Assembly: GCF_003583405.1 (NCBI RefSeq)
Contig: NZ_QXEC01000006.1
Location: 62,001 to 126,000 of the forward strand
Source of the DNA: Micromonospora radicis
GTDB lineage: Bacteria > Actinomycetota > Actinomycetes > Mycobacteriales > Micromonosporaceae
DNA: 64,000 nucleotides
Direction: 5' to 3'
How positions within the stretch are numbered: the stretch's first letter is position 1; each line of letters opens with the position of its first letter. A program made the translations under genes and the position numbers. The notes under the pieces are model-generated. The model was not told where the DNA came from. It saw nothing but the letters and a program-made list of their open reading frames with translations, and searched no databases. Positions 1 through 9,181 of the stretch are shown here, in pieces.

Positions 1-760
1 CGCCCCGGTCGGCGTACGCGGTGGCGGCCTCCGGGCCGGTGACCCGGGCCGGCAGGACCGTACCGGCGGTGGCCTGCCGTTCGGTCACCCCGCTGACCCG
101 TACCCCGTGGGTCCGGAACTGCTCGCCGGTCGCGGTGAAGATGCCCCGGCAGCGCTGGCTCAACCCGCTGCCGGTGCACTCGGTCAACACCACGGTGCCG
201 GTGTTGGCGTGGCCGACGGCGAGCCAGAACGGCCCGGCGCTGACCCAGGCGAAGAAGGCCGCCGCCAGGCTCAACCCCACCAGCGTGGCCAGGCCCGACA
301 GCGGATCCGGTGGGTGGTTCGCCCGTTCCCGGCGGCGTCGCACCGGCCAGGTCGGCCGCCACCGCCAGCTGCCCCGGGCGGGATCCTCCTGCCGGACCGG
401 CGTGCCGTCCCAGTGCACCTCCTCGATCGGTGCCCAGAACGTGTCGTCGTCGTCCGGCGTACCGGCGTCGGCGGGATAGCCCCGGCGGGCCCGGCGGCCG
501 GCCGACCGGATCGGTACCCGGCTCGGTACCGCGTCGACCGGAGCCCCCGTGGTGGGCTCCACCTCGACGGTGGCCGACGGGCGGTGGTCCGCGGCGGGTT
601 GCTCCGGTGCGTCGGACGGCCCGGCCTCGGTCGCCCCGACGGGCACCGTCCGGGGATGCGGTGCCACCGCCTGGGTACGCGCGGCCGGATCCGGCCAGGT
701 GTCCGTGGGGGGCCCGTCCTCGTGCTCGCGGGCGGCTCTGCTGCCAGTCACGCGGTTCAT
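1..760 (-). CDS. Hypothetical membrane protein, N-terminal part (runs off left edge)
   Basis: Reading leftward from an ATG at 760 the frame stays open to the window edge for about 253 codons, so the C-terminus is missing. The first ~150 residues are charged and rich in Pro, Asp and Arg, with no recognisable domain and the look of a disordered cytoplasmic region. One hydrophobic segment follows at about residues 155-180, then a stretch containing two cysteines and several Thr/Gly/Val residues that could be extracytoplasmic. I do not recognise the family. It is divergent from metG, separated by about 150 bp that must carry both promoters. The frame is supported by steady high-GC codon use with G/C third positions; the function is unknown. 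Confidence 0.65.
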   Translation of the reverse strand, partial: MNRVTGSRAAREHEDGPPTDTWPDPAARTQAVAPHPRTVPVGATEAGPSDAPEQPAADHRPSATVEVEPTTGAPVDAVPSRVPIRSAGRRARRGYPADAGTPDDDDTFWAPIEEVHWDGTPVRQEDPARGSWRWRPTWPVRRRRERANHPPDPLSGLATLVGLSLAAAFFAWVSAGPFWLAVGHANTGTVVLTECTGSGLSQRCRGIFTATGEQFRTHGVRVSGVTERQATAGTVLPARVTGPEAATAYADRG

Positions 761-910
761 TGGACACCGCTCGCCGGGGGACACCGGGCAGCTCAGACAG
801 CGTGTCGGCGACAAATCGGACGACCGGTCGGGCCAGGTCGGCCCGCTTCGCCGACCCGGCACTCCTATTGGTTCGCAGCCACCCGGGCCGGGTCACTAGG
901 CTTCCTGGGC

Positions 911-2713
911 ATGAGTCACGTTCTCGCGGCAGTGGCCTGGCCGTACGCCAACGGCCCCCGCCACATCGGCCACGTCTCCGGTTTCGGCGTTCCCTCCGAC
1001 GTGTTCGCCCGGTACATGCGGATGGCGGGCCACGACGTGCTCATGGTCTCCGGCACCGACGAGCACGGCACCCCGATCCAGGTGCAGGCCGACGCCGAGG
1101 GGCTCACCCCGCGCGAGCTGGCCGACCGGTACAACCGGGTGATCGTGGAGGACCTGCACGGCCTGGGCCTGTCCTACGACCTGTTCACCCGGACCACCAC
1201 CCGCAACCACTACGCGGTGGTGCAGGAGTTGTTCGAGGGGATGTACCGCAACGGGTACATCGTGCCGAAGACCACCATGGGGGCGATCTCGCCGTCCACC
1301 GGCCGGACCCTGCCCGACCGGTACATCGAGGGCACCTGCCCGATCTGCGGCTACGACAGCGCCCGCGGTGACCAGTGCGACAACTGCGGCAACCAGCTCG
1401 ACCCGATCGACCTGATCGACCCCAAGTCGAAGATCAACGGCGAGACGCCGAAGTTCGTCGAGACCGAGCACTTCTTCCTCGACCTGCCCGCCCTGGCCGA
1501 GGTGCTGCGGCAGTGGCTGGACACCCGGGAGGGCTGGCGCCCCAACGTGCTGCGGTTCTCCCGGAACCTGCTCGACGACCTCCAGCCCCGAGCCATCACC
1601 CGGGACCTGGAGTGGGGCGTACCCATCCCGCTCGACGGCTGGCGGGAGCGCACCGACAAGCGCATCTACGTGTGGTTCGACGCGGTGATCGGCTACCTCT
1701 CCGCGTCCATCGAGTGGGCCCGCCGCTCCGGCGACCCGGAGGCCTGGCGCCGGTGGTGGTCCACGGACGCGGAAGGCAAGGACTCGCAGTCCTACTACTT
1801 CATGGGCAAGGACAACATCGTCTTCCACTCGGTGATCTGGCCCGCGCTGCTCGCCGGCTACTCCGGTGAGGGCGCCCGCGACGGCGAGCCGGGCCGGCTC
1901 GGCCGGCTCAACCTGCCCACCGAGGTGGTCTCCAGCGAGTTCCTGACCATGGAGGGTCGCAAGTTCTCCTCCTCCCGCCGGGTGGTCATCTACGTCCGGG
2001 ACTTCCTCGAACGCTACGACGCCGACGCGCTGCGGTACTTCATCGCGGTGGCCGGTCCGGAGAGCAACGACACCGACTTCACCTGGGCCGAGTTCCTCCG
2101 CCGCAACAACGACGAACTGGTCGCCGGCTGGGGGAACCTGGTCAACCGGTCGATCTCGATGGCGGCGAAGAACTTCGGCGAGATCCCCGCCGTCGACCCG
2201 GCCGGGCTCACCGAAGCCGACGAGGCGCTGCTCGCGGTCGCCCGCGCCGGTTTCACCACGGTCGGTGACCTGATCGCCCGGCACCGGCAGAAGCAGGCCA
2301 TCGGTGAGGCGATGCGGGTGGTCGCCGAGGCCAACAAGTATCTCTCCGAGCAGGCGCCCTGGAAGCTCAAGGACGCGGCCGACAAGCCCCGGATGGGCAC
2401 CATCCTGCACGTCGCCCTCCAGGTGGTCAGCGACGCCAACACGCTGCTCACCCCGTTCCTGCCGCACTCCGCGCAGCAGGTCCACCAGCTGCTCGGCGGC
2501 ACCGGCGTACACGCCCCGATGCCGGTGATCGAGGAGGTCGAGGACCTCGACGGCGGTCCCGGGTACCCGGTGCTGACCGGCGACTACACGCAGGGCGCCC
2601 GCTGGGAGTCCGTACCGCTGCCGGTCGGCCGGCCGCTCGCGGCGCCCAAGCCGGTGTTCCGCAAGCTCGACCCGTCGATCGTCGACGAGGAACTGGCCCG
2701 GCTCGGCGGTTGA
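911..2713 (+). CDS. metG: Methionyl-tRNA synthetase
   Basis: Charges tRNA-Met with methionine in the cytoplasm. The 600-residue protein opens with a class I catalytic core: the ATP-binding HIGH motif is literal at about residues 18-21, and the KMSKS loop appears as the variant KFSSS near residue 349. The knuckle at about residues 142-160 has CPIC and CDNC pairs, the zinc-binding insert of this enzyme. The C-terminal helical anticodon-binding domain is present, but no tRNA-binding EMAP-like extension follows. ATG 911 is chosen because it gives the conserved [21 protein letters not shown] start; the open frame continues far upstream but without family similarity. A 30-bp duplication and hairpin array cover the stop codon. 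Confidence 0.97.
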   Translation: MSHVLAAVAWPYANGPRHIGHVSGFGVPSDVFARYMRMAGHDVLMVSGTDEHGTPIQVQADAEGLTPRELADRYNRVIVEDLHGLGLSYDLFTRTTTRNHYAVVQELFEGMYRNGYIVPKTTMGAISPSTGRTLPDRYIEGTCPICGYDSARGDQCDNCGNQLDPIDLIDPKSKINGETPKFVETEHFFLDLPALAEVLRQWLDTREGWRPNVLRFSRNLLDDLQPRAITRDLEWGVPIPLDGWRERTDKRIYVWFDAVIGYLSASIEWARRSGDPEAWRRWWSTDAEGKDSQSYYFMGKDNIVFHSVIWPALLAGYSGEGARDGEPGRLGRLNLPTEVVSSEFLTMEGRKFSSSRRVVIYVRDFLERYDADALRYFIAVAGPESNDTDFTWAEFLRRNNDELVAGWGNLVNRSISMAAKNFGEIPAVDPAGLTEADEALLAVARAGFTTVGDLIARHRQKQAIGEAMRVVAEANKYLSEQAPWKLKDAADKPRMGTILHVALQVVSDANTLLTPFLPHSAQQVHQLLGGTGVHAPMPVIEEVEDLDGGPGYPVLTGDYTQGARWESVPLPVGRPLAAPKPVFRKLDPSIVDEELARLGG

Positions 2714-2810
2714 GCCGAGGAACTGGCCCGGCTCGGCGGTTGAGCCGAGGAAACCGGACGGCTCGGGCGATCGAGCCGTGGCGAACCGCCCCGGCTCGGG
2801 AGATCGAGCC
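2687..2810 (+). repeat. Four tandem hairpin repeats covering the metG stop codon
   Basis: The 30 bp at 2687-2716, which include the last metG codons and the TGA stop, are repeated exactly at 2717-2746. Two more diverged units follow. Each unit carries the same short inverted repeat, GGCTC...GAGCC, at 2699-2716, 2729-2746, 2760-2777 and 2793-2810. The third and fourth lengthen the stem to GGCTCG/CGAGCC. The array runs directly into the terminator-like hairpin at 2825. It probably arose by slippage and may act as a stacked terminator or mRNA 3' end; that role is inference. Confidence 0.85.
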
Positions 2811-2824
2811 GGGGCGGACCGCGT

Positions 2825-2859
2825 GGCGGGCGCGACCCCGGACCGGGGTCGCGCCCGCC
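2825..2859. terminator. Strong bidirectional terminator-like hairpin between metG and the convergent hydrolase
   Basis: A perfect 16-bp inverted repeat (2825-2840 with 2844-2859) separated by only three bases (GAC). It lies between two convergent genes, so a GC-rich intrinsic or Rho-assisted terminator serving both is the natural reading. There is no T-tract, as is common for actinobacterial terminators. Confidence 0.75.
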
Positions 2860-2908
2860 GTCGGCACCGGCCCGGCGGCGACGAACCGACGCCGCCGGGG
2901 CCGTCGAA

Positions 2909-3760
2909 TCAGGCCCGCGCCATCGACGGCGAACCGACGAACTCCATGATCGCCCGGTTCACCTCGTTGCCGTTGGTCCACGGAATGCCGTGCGGCGCAC
3001 CCTTGATGGTGACCAGTCGGCTGTCCGAGAGCATCGGCTGCAGCCGCTGACCCGTCTTCGGGTACGGCAGCACCATGTCCTTGTCGCCCTGCACGATCAG
3101 CACCGGCACGTCGATCCGCGACACGTCGGCCCGGAAGTCGGTGCCCCAGGCGTCGACCGAGTTCAGGGTGGCGATCGCCGAGGCCCGCGCGCCGATCTCC
3201 CAGTGCGCCCGGTACGCCTCCTCGCTGACCAGCTTGCCCTTGTTCTCGGCGTAGTTGAAGAAGTTGTCGCAGAACTGGGTGAGGAAGGCGAACCGGTCCT
3301 GCACGATGGCCTGCTTGAACCCGTCGAAGACGCTCACCTCCACGCCCTCCGGGTTGTCCGAGGCCTGCCGCAGGTACGGCGCCAGCGGCGCCAGCAGCAC
3401 CGCCCGGTCCACCCGCTCCGAGCCGTACGCGCCCAGGTAACGGGTCACCTCACCGGTGCCCATCGAGTGACCGACCAGGATCGCGTTGCGCAGGTCCAGT
3501 TCGGTCATCAGCACGTCGAGGTCGGCGGCGAAGGTGTCGTAGTCGTACCCGAACGCCGGCTGTGCCGAGTTGCCGTAACCACGCCGGTCGTACGTGATCA
3601 CCCGGTATCCCGCCGCGAGCAGCGGCCCGGTCTGCTTCTCCCAGGTCGCCCCGTTGAACGGGAACCCGTGGATCAGCACGATCGGCTGCCCGGAACCGTG
3701 GTCCTCGTAGTACAGGTCGATGGGCGCGGAGTTTTCCGTCCCGACGGTGATGAAGGGCAT
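2909..3760 (-). CDS. Alpha/beta hydrolase, non-heme haloperoxidase (perhydrolase) type
   Basis: About 283 residues forming a single alpha/beta-hydrolase domain. The oxyanion-hole motif HGFPFNG is near residue 31, the nucleophile elbow GHSMG is at about 97-101 (Ser99), the acid Asp226 lies in QGDKD, and the catalytic His256 in APHGIPWTN. The GHSMGTGEVTRY stretch and the APHG.PWT ending are characteristic of the non-heme haloperoxidase/arylesterase group, which hydrolyse small esters and can form peracids in vitro. ATG 3760 is preferred over the upstream ATG at 3781 because AGGAG lies 5 bases before it. No signal peptide is seen, so it is cytoplasmic. The physiological substrate is unknown. It is convergent with metG. 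Confidence 0.85.
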   Translation of the reverse strand: MPFITVGTENSAPIDLYYEDHGSGQPIVLIHGFPFNGATWEKQTGPLLAAGYRVITYDRRGYGNSAQPAFGYDYDTFAADLDVLMTELDLRNAILVGHSMGTGEVTRYLGAYGSERVDRAVLLAPLAPYLRQASDNPEGVEVSVFDGFKQAIVQDRFAFLTQFCDNFFNYAENKGKLVSEEAYRAHWEIGARASAIATLNSVDAWGTDFRADVSRIDVPVLIVQGDKDMVLPYPKTGQRLQPMLSDSRLVTIKGAPHGIPWTNGNEVNRAIMEFVGSPSMARA

Positions 3761-3838
3761 TTCCACTCCTACGGTCGACATCGCTGTCCGCCCCGCATTC
3801 CCGCGCCACCGACCGATATGCGCACCGCCCACCCGTGG

Positions 3839-5083
3839 TCAGAGGACGTACGGGTGATCCACTACCTGGTCGTCGGTCACCTCACCACCCGGCGCCCAGG
3901 TCTCGTAGACGCCCCGTTCGTGGCACTGCGCCCCGGTGACGGCCACCGCGTCCGGATCCGGCCGGCGCAGCCGCAACCGCAGCCAACCCGCCTCCTCCCG
4001 CAGCACCAGGCAGGGCACCCCACGCCAGGCCGCCAGGCGCAGCCGCCGGCAGACCCCGTCGACCGGGTACCGGGCGGCCCGGGTCAACGCCAGCACCCGG
4101 AACCCGCCGGGCAGGTCCGCCACCGCCTCGTACTCCCCACCGGCGTACGTGCCGATCAGCCGGGTCGACCGGGGCGCCTCGCCGGTCGGCACGTACTCCT
4201 GGTCCGGCGACAGGCCGGGCACCGCGGCGAGCAGGTGCCGCCACTGCGGGCCCACCATCCGCAACCAGCCCCGCTGCTCGGCCTGGTAGGCGTAGAGCAC
4301 CACCTCGACCCCCTCGGCCGGGTACGCCAGCAGGGTGGCGTTCGCCGGCATCGGCAGGTCGGCGAAGTCCCGGGTGACGAACTCCGGGATCAACTGGCTG
4401 CTGCTGGGCGTGAATCCGGTGCCCAGCACGGCCGGGCCGAGCCGGTCCCGCGCACCCAACGCGGACAACCCCCGGTACGCCGTCCCGGCCGGTACGTCGT
4501 AGTCGCCCGGGTCGACGGCGCGCCACCGCAGCGCGTACGTGACATCCGCGCCGTCGCGGCCACCCCCGCCGTCGGTACGCAGCAGCGCGGTCGCCGCCGG
4601 GGTACGCAGGTGCGCCACGTCGTGCTCCCGGTAGCAGAACCCGTGCGGCAGCCAGCCCCGCACGTGACCGGCGAGCTGCCGAGCCGAGAGGATCTTCATC
4701 ATCCGGGTGCCCCGGCGCACGGTCGCCGACGCGCGTACCGCCGTGACCAGCGGATCGTCCGCCGCACTCGGCTGCTGACCGAGCCGGTGCACCTCCGCCC
4801 AGCCCCGCTGGCGGTGCAACGGCACCAGCAGCGGGGCCTCCGGCTCCTCCACCGCCGCCGCCCCGTGCACGGCGGTGACCTCGGTGACGTGCACGAAACG
4901 CCGCCACGGCAGCGCCGAGTTCGGTCGCGGCGCCCACTCGAAACCGGGCACCTCGTCGGCGCTGAACAACTCGTACGCCGCGCCGCGGGCGATCTCCTCC
5001 GCCGGGTAGACCGCACCGCCGTACGCCACCCGCAGGCCGGTGCGCTCCTGCGCCGTGCCCTCGGCCCGTCCGGTGATGCTCAC
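3839..5083 (-). CDS. Conserved-looking protein of unknown function (about 414 aa)
   Basis: I do not recognise this family. The frame has consistent G/C third positions from about 5100 to the stop at 3839. The product is soluble, without signal peptide or membrane segment, rich in Arg, Ala and Val, and about equally spaced in Tyr and Trp. The region around ARGAAYELFSADEVPGFEW reads like a surface-interaction or substrate-recognition fold rather than an enzyme with visible catalytic motifs. The frame is open upstream through the tatD start on the other strand; GTG 5083 is the best start that avoids overlap with tatD, but no strong ribosome site decides it. Divergent from tatD. Confidence 0.6.
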   Translation of the reverse strand: MSITGRAEGTAQERTGLRVAYGGAVYPAEEIARGAAYELFSADEVPGFEWAPRPNSALPWRRFVHVTEVTAVHGAAAVEEPEAPLLVPLHRQRGWAEVHRLGQQPSAADDPLVTAVRASATVRRGTRMMKILSARQLAGHVRGWLPHGFCYREHDVAHLRTPAATALLRTDGGGGRDGADVTYALRWRAVDPGDYDVPAGTAYRGLSALGARDRLGPAVLGTGFTPSSSQLIPEFVTRDFADLPMPANATLLAYPAEGVEVVLYAYQAEQRGWLRMVGPQWRHLLAAVPGLSPDQEYVPTGEAPRSTRLIGTYAGGEYEAVADLPGGFRVLALTRAARYPVDGVCRRLRLAAWRGVPCLVLREEAGWLRLRLRRPDPDAVAVTGAQCHERGVYETWAPGGEVTDDQVVDHPYVL

Positions 5084-5158
5084 CGGGTCACGGTAGGACC
5101 GTCCGGCGTAGTCGAGGTGAACACCGGGTGGCGGACGGGTGGCCCGTGGAGATGTGTG

Positions 5159-6061
5159 ATGCTGTCGCTGATGAGCGAGCCGACCGAGTCCCGCAGCCAG
5201 CGCGCGGCCCGCCGCGCCGGCGAGTTCCCACCCGCGCCCGAGCCACTGCCCCGGCCGGTGCTGGACAGCCACACCCATCTCGACATCACCGTCAGCGAGG
5301 CCGGGGTGCCGGGCGGCGGCACCGCCGACGACCCGGTCGCGGTGGCCGTCGACGTCGCCGCCGCGGTCGGGGTGGACCGGCTGGTGCAGGTCGGGGTGGA
5401 TGTCGACTCCTCCCGCTGGGGTGCCGAGGTGGCCGGCCGGTACCCGGCGGTGGTGGCCACCGTGGCGCTGCACCCCAACGAGGCACCCCGGCTGACCGAC
5501 CTGGACGCCGCGCTGCGCGAGATCGAGGCCCTGGCCGCCCAGGACCGGGTGCGGGGCGTCGGCGAGACGGGCATGGACCACTACCGCACCGGCGACGACG
5601 GCCGGGCCGCCCAGGAGGAGAGCTTCCGGGCGCACATCGCCATCGCCAAGCGGTACGCCAAGACGCTGGTCATCCACGACCGGGACGCGCACGCCGACGT
5701 GCTGCGCATCCTCGACGACGAGGGCGCACCGGACACGGTGGTGCTGCACTGCTTCTCCGGCGACGCGGAGTTCGCCGCCGAGTGCGTGCGCCGCGGCTAC
5801 CTGCTCAGTTTCGCCGGCACCGTCACCTTCGCCAGCGCGGCTGCGCTGCGTGACGCCGCCGCGCTGACCCCCCTCGACCAGATCCTGGTGGAGACCGACG
5901 CGCCGTACCTCACCCCGGTCCCGCACCGGGGGCGGCCGAACGCGTCGTACCTGATCCCGCTCACCGTCCGGGCGCTGGCCGCCACCACCGGCACCGACCT
6001 CGACGAGCTCTGCGCCGCCATCTCGGCCACCGGCGAACGCGCCTTCGGCCCCTGGCGCTGA
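5159..6061 (+). CDS. tatD: TatD-family metal-dependent hydrolase/DNase
   Basis: About 300 residues. The metal-binding residues of the TatD amidohydrolase fold are all visible: DSHTHLD near residue 40, ALHPNEAP, the Glu in GVGETGMDHY, the His in VIHDRDAH, HCFSGD, and the Asp of VETDAPYLTPVPHRGRPN. Family members are cytoplasmic 3'-5' exonucleases acting on damaged or fragmented DNA, and some deacylate D-aminoacyl-tRNA. ATG 5159 is chosen because GGAGA precedes it by about 7 bases; ATG 5171 is an in-frame alternative. In mycobacteria tatD sits in the run metG-tatD-rpfB-ksgA-ispE; here a peptide locus occupies the space before ksgA and no rpf gene is present. Confidence 0.93.
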   Translation: MLSLMSEPTESRSQRAARRAGEFPPAPEPLPRPVLDSHTHLDITVSEAGVPGGGTADDPVAVAVDVAAAVGVDRLVQVGVDVDSSRWGAEVAGRYPAVVATVALHPNEAPRLTDLDAALREIEALAAQDRVRGVGETGMDHYRTGDDGRAAQEESFRAHIAIAKRYAKTLVIHDRDAHADVLRILDDEGAPDTVVLHCFSGDAEFAAECVRRGYLLSFAGTVTFASAAALRDAAALTPLDQILVETDAPYLTPVPHRGRPNASYLIPLTVRALAATTGTDLDELCAAISATGERAFGPWR

Positions 6062-6110
6062 CGCCCATCCGTCGCGGCCTGCCCACCGGGTCGAGCAGGT
6101 GCCTGGTGTC

Positions 6111-7163
6111 TCAGCCGCGGCGGGCGCGCGGGGTGCGCGCGGTGGCGGGTGCGGCCGGGGCGGGTGCGCCGGCCGCGTCGAGGCGACGTGCCGCCCACGG
6201 CGTGATCACGTAGCCCCGTTTGACGGTGAGCAGCTGCACCCCGGCGGTCCACGCCTGGATGCCCTCGATGCCGGCGAGGGTCTTGGTGGTGAACTCGAAG
6301 ACGTCGGCGTGGCTGGGCAGGATCACCTCGCACATCAGCGACTCCTGCCCGAGGGTGGCCGCCACGTACCGCACCCCGCGCAGCGCCGCCAGCTCGCGCG
6401 CCACCGCGTCCAGCCGGGCCGGCGCCACCGACAACCAGAACAGGATCTCCGCCTCGAAGCCGAGCGCCGCCGCCGGCACCAGCGTGATCACCTGTACGCA
6501 GCCTGCCTGGTACAGCGCCTCGAAGCGGCGGCGTACCGTGCTCTCGCTGACCCCCAGACCCAGGGCGACGGCCTGGAAACTGGCCCGCCCGTCGGCCCGC
6601 AGCGCGGCCACGATCCGCTCGTCCACCTCGTCGAGGTGGTTCGCCGAGCAGTCGTGCACCGGGGGCGGCCCGGCGAGCTGCGCGGCACCGCCGAGCAGGT
6701 GCTGGCTCCACTCGTGGGTGGCCTTGTAGGTGTGCAGTTCCAGGTCGGCGACGCTGCCCTGCACCCCGGGAATGGTCTGCAACCCGTCCAGCAGCACCCC
6801 GTGCATGCTGGTGCCCTTGGGCACCAGCACCTCGGCCACCAGGTCGTAGACCCCGGTGACCAGGGCGACGAAACGCACCTCGGGCATCGCGGCGAGCGCC
6901 TGCGCGGCCGGCAGTTGGCTGCCCGGGGTACAGCGGATCCGGACGATCAGCAGGTCCGCCGGACCGCCGCCGCCGGGCTGCGGCACCGCCGCGACCTTCA
7001 CCATCTCGTCGGCCAGCAGCTGCTGGGCGCGGCGCGCCACGGTGGTCACCGACGTGCCGGTGAGCTGGGCGATGTCCGTCCAACTCGCGCGGCCGTTGAC
7101 CTGGAGGGCGGCGACGATGCGCCGGTCGATGGGATCGAGATCGTACATGTCGATGGGCATCAT
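6111..7163 (-). CDS. Double-unit Lrp/AsnC-family transcriptional regulator
   Basis: 350 residues holding two complete Lrp/AsnC units in tandem. Unit one has a winged helix (LDPIDRRIVAALQVNGRASW, residues ~7-26, recognition helix with TSVTTVARR) and an AsnC effector domain. Unit two repeats this with LDEVDERIVAALRADGRASF and SESTVRRRFEAL, again followed by an effector domain. Typical Lrp proteins have one unit of ~150 residues and form dimers and octamers; this chain is a built-in dimer. Such proteins sense amino acids or small metabolites. Its ATG forms an ATGA overlap with the stop of the upstream hydrolase, so it is translated as the last gene of the peptide operon and is its obvious candidate regulator. 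Confidence 0.9.
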   Translation of the reverse strand: MMPIDMYDLDPIDRRIVAALQVNGRASWTDIAQLTGTSVTTVARRAQQLLADEMVKVAAVPQPGGGGPADLLIVRIRCTPGSQLPAAQALAAMPEVRFVALVTGVYDLVAEVLVPKGTSMHGVLLDGLQTIPGVQGSVADLELHTYKATHEWSQHLLGGAAQLAGPPPVHDCSANHLDEVDERIVAALRADGRASFQAVALGLGVSESTVRRRFEALYQAGCVQVITLVPAAALGFEAEILFWLSVAPARLDAVARELAALRGVRYVAATLGQESLMCEVILPSHADVFEFTTKTLAGIEGIQAWTAGVQLLTVKRGYVITPWAARRLDAAGAPAPAAPATARTPRARRG

Positions 7164-8008
7164 GCCGCAGTGGTCGGTAGTTCCGCCAGGAACGCGCGCA
7201 CCACCGACTGGAACCTTTCCGCCTCCTCCAGCTGCGGCGAGTGTCCGGAGTGCTCGAAGACCACCAGCCGGGCGTCCGGGACCAGCGACGCGATGGTCTC
7301 GCTGCACACCACCGGGGTGATCCAGTCGTGTCGGCCGACGGTCACCAGGGTCGGGCAGCCGATCCGGGGCAGCAGCGGCTTGATGTCGTAGTTCGGCTGG
7401 TTGACGGCGAAGGCGAAGTTGTGCGTGGCGTACCGGTACGGGGTGTTCTCCACCCGCTGCCGGACCTTCGCCCAGTCGAGGTCGTGGTCGTAGAGGGGCA
7501 GGATCTCCGCCCAGCAGTCCTTCAGGTCGGCGTCGTCGCGCACCGTGCCGGACATGATCCGGTCGAGCTTCGCCCGGTCGATCTCCACCCGGGACGACGC
7601 CAGCGCGTTGCGCAGCGCCAACTCCTGGTTGACGTTGTCGGCGGCGGTGTCCCGCAGCACCAGGCCGGCGACCCGGTCCGGGTAGCGCAGCGCGTACTCC
7701 ATGGCGATGAAGCCGCCGTACGACCCGCCGGCCATGACGATCTTCTCCGCGCCCGCCCAGGCACGCAGGCCGTCCACGTCGGCCGCCCACTGCTCGTGGG
7801 TGAAGGGCGGGTTGCCCTCGCTGGCGCCGGAGCCCCGGGCGTCGAAGACGATCACCCGGTACGCGTCGGCGAACGGCGCGAACGCCGCGCGCGGCTCGGC
7901 CAGCGAGCCCAGCCCGGGAGCACCATGATGGACGATCATCGTGGGTCGGTCGGGGGCGTCGCCGAGCACCTCGACGTTCAGCCGGTTTCCGTTGATCTCC
8001 ACGAACAT
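7160..8008 (-). CDS. Alpha/beta hydrolase of the prolyl iminopeptidase (S33) type
   Basis: 282 residues. HHGAPGLGS supplies the oxyanion hole near residue 28; the nucleophile elbow is GGSYGG with Ser96, the form typical of S33 proline iminopeptidases. Asp228 (VGRHDWITP) and His256 (HSGHSPQLEE) complete the triad. Family members remove N-terminal proline from peptides or hydrolyse related amides and esters. It is cytoplasmic. It lies between the M24 hydrolase (stop 8014, 5 bp upstream) and the Lrp regulator (4-bp overlap), within an operon of peptide transport and amide hydrolases, so a peptidase or amidase role is likely. The exact substrate cannot be read from the sequence. Confidence 0.85.
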   Translation of the reverse strand: MFVEINGNRLNVEVLGDAPDRPTMIVHHGAPGLGSLAEPRAAFAPFADAYRVIVFDARGSGASEGNPPFTHEQWAADVDGLRAWAGAEKIVMAGGSYGGFIAMEYALRYPDRVAGLVLRDTAADNVNQELALRNALASSRVEIDRAKLDRIMSGTVRDDADLKDCWAEILPLYDHDLDWAKVRQRVENTPYRYATHNFAFAVNQPNYDIKPLLPRIGCPTLVTVGRHDWITPVVCSETIASLVPDARLVVFEHSGHSPQLEEAERFQSVVRAFLAELPTTAA

Positions 8009-8013
8009 GTCAG

Positions 8014-9174
8014 TCAGGCTCCGATCACGATGTCGGCGAGGTCACGGGGGTATCCGGTGAGCCGGCGCGGGCCGTCCTCGGTGACCAGTACGGTGTCCGA
8101 GATGCGGTAGCCGGCGTGGCCGGGGAGGTAGATGCCGGGCTCGCTGGAGAGGACCATGCCGGGCTCCAGCACCGTGTCGTCGCCGTCGGCGACCCACGGC
8201 GGCTCGTGGAAGCCCAGCCCGATGCCGTGCCCCTGCCGGTGTCGCAGGAACTGTGCCAGCCCGGCCCGGCGGATCACGTCCAGGCAGGTGCGGTTCGCCT
8301 CCGCGCAACGGACGCCGGGACGCAGCGCCTCGGTGCCCACCTGCTGCGCCTGGCGCACCACCGAGTAGTACCGGCGCTGCTCGGCGGTGGGCTCGCCGAG
8401 CAGGAACGTCCGTTCGCTCTCCACGAACCGGCCGCCGACCGCACAGCCCAGCGAGAGCATGAACGGCTCACCCCGGCGCAGCCGGTCGCCACCGGGCAGC
8501 CGGTGCGGCTGGGCCGAGTTGGGGCCGCCGTAGACCAGCCCACCGGTGAGCATCGGCACGACCACCACGTCCTCGTGCTCCGCGTACATCATCGCCGCGC
8601 CGAACCGGGTCACCTGGGCGGCGAGTTCGGTCTCGGTGGGCAGGTCGTCGGCGCCGGTGGCGGCGGCGACCAGCCGGGCGCCCTCGGCGAGCATCGCGTC
8701 GGCGATCCGGGCCGCCTCGGTGTGCAGCGCGATCTCCTCCGGCGTCTTGCGCAGCCGCAGCCGCCCGACCAGCTCGCAGGTCACCGTCTCGGCACCGGCG
8801 AAGGCGGCGGCGACCGCGGCCACCCGACCGGTCGAGGTGGACGCCGCATGCCCGATCCGCCGGATTCCGCCCACGGCGTCGGCCAGCAGCGCGAACGGGC
8901 TGCGCTCGCCGGGAAACTCCGGGTACACCACCAGGCGGGCGGCGGCCCGCTGGTCGGCCGCGTACTCCCGCTCCAGGTCCGGCACGAGCAGCAGCACCTC
9001 GCCGTCGCGCGGCACCAGCGCCACCACCGGGCGTTCGTTGGGGAAGTGCGCGAACCCGGTCAGGTACGCCACGTCCAGCGGGTCGTCGAGCAGCAGCGCG
9101 TCGAGCCCGGCCTCGGCCAGGCCGGCGCGGACCCGGTCGTGCAGCGCGGGGTAGAAGGTGGGTGGCAGTCGCAC
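8014..9174 (-). CDS. M24-fold hydrolase with creatinase-like (non-metal) active site
   Basis: 386 residues with the creatinase N-terminal domain and a pita-bread catalytic domain. The catalytic His region is clear (GHGIGLGFHE, ~residues 312-321) and SSEPG (~341) matches the EPG glutamate. However, the two aspartates expected in metallo-M24 enzymes are replaced: the D.G. segment reads LSLGC (~240) and the next site reads ESERTF. The last glutamate position reads RISDTV. LSL.C followed by ERT is what creatine amidinohydrolase has, an M24 member that works without metal. The gene may therefore cleave a non-peptide C-N bond. GTG 9174 is 7 bp from the permease stop, with GAGGTG before it. Confidence 0.8.
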   Translation of the reverse strand: MRLPPTFYPALHDRVRAGLAEAGLDALLLDDPLDVAYLTGFAHFPNERPVVALVPRDGEVLLLVPDLEREYAADQRAAARLVVYPEFPGERSPFALLADAVGGIRRIGHAASTSTGRVAAVAAAFAGAETVTCELVGRLRLRKTPEEIALHTEAARIADAMLAEGARLVAAATGADDLPTETELAAQVTRFGAAMMYAEHEDVVVVPMLTGGLVYGGPNSAQPHRLPGGDRLRRGEPFMLSLGCAVGGRFVESERTFLLGEPTAEQRRYYSVVRQAQQVGTEALRPGVRCAEANRTCLDVIRRAGLAQFLRHRQGHGIGLGFHEPPWVADGDDTVLEPGMVLSSEPGIYLPGHAGYRISDTVLVTEDGPRRLTGYPRDLADIVIGA

Positions 9175-9181
9175 CGGTCGG

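Noticed and set aside
2990-5158. Long plus-strand open frame running into tatD
   Set aside because: The upstream 720 codons are low-complexity shadow sequence; only the part from 5159 has TatD motifs and a ribosome site.
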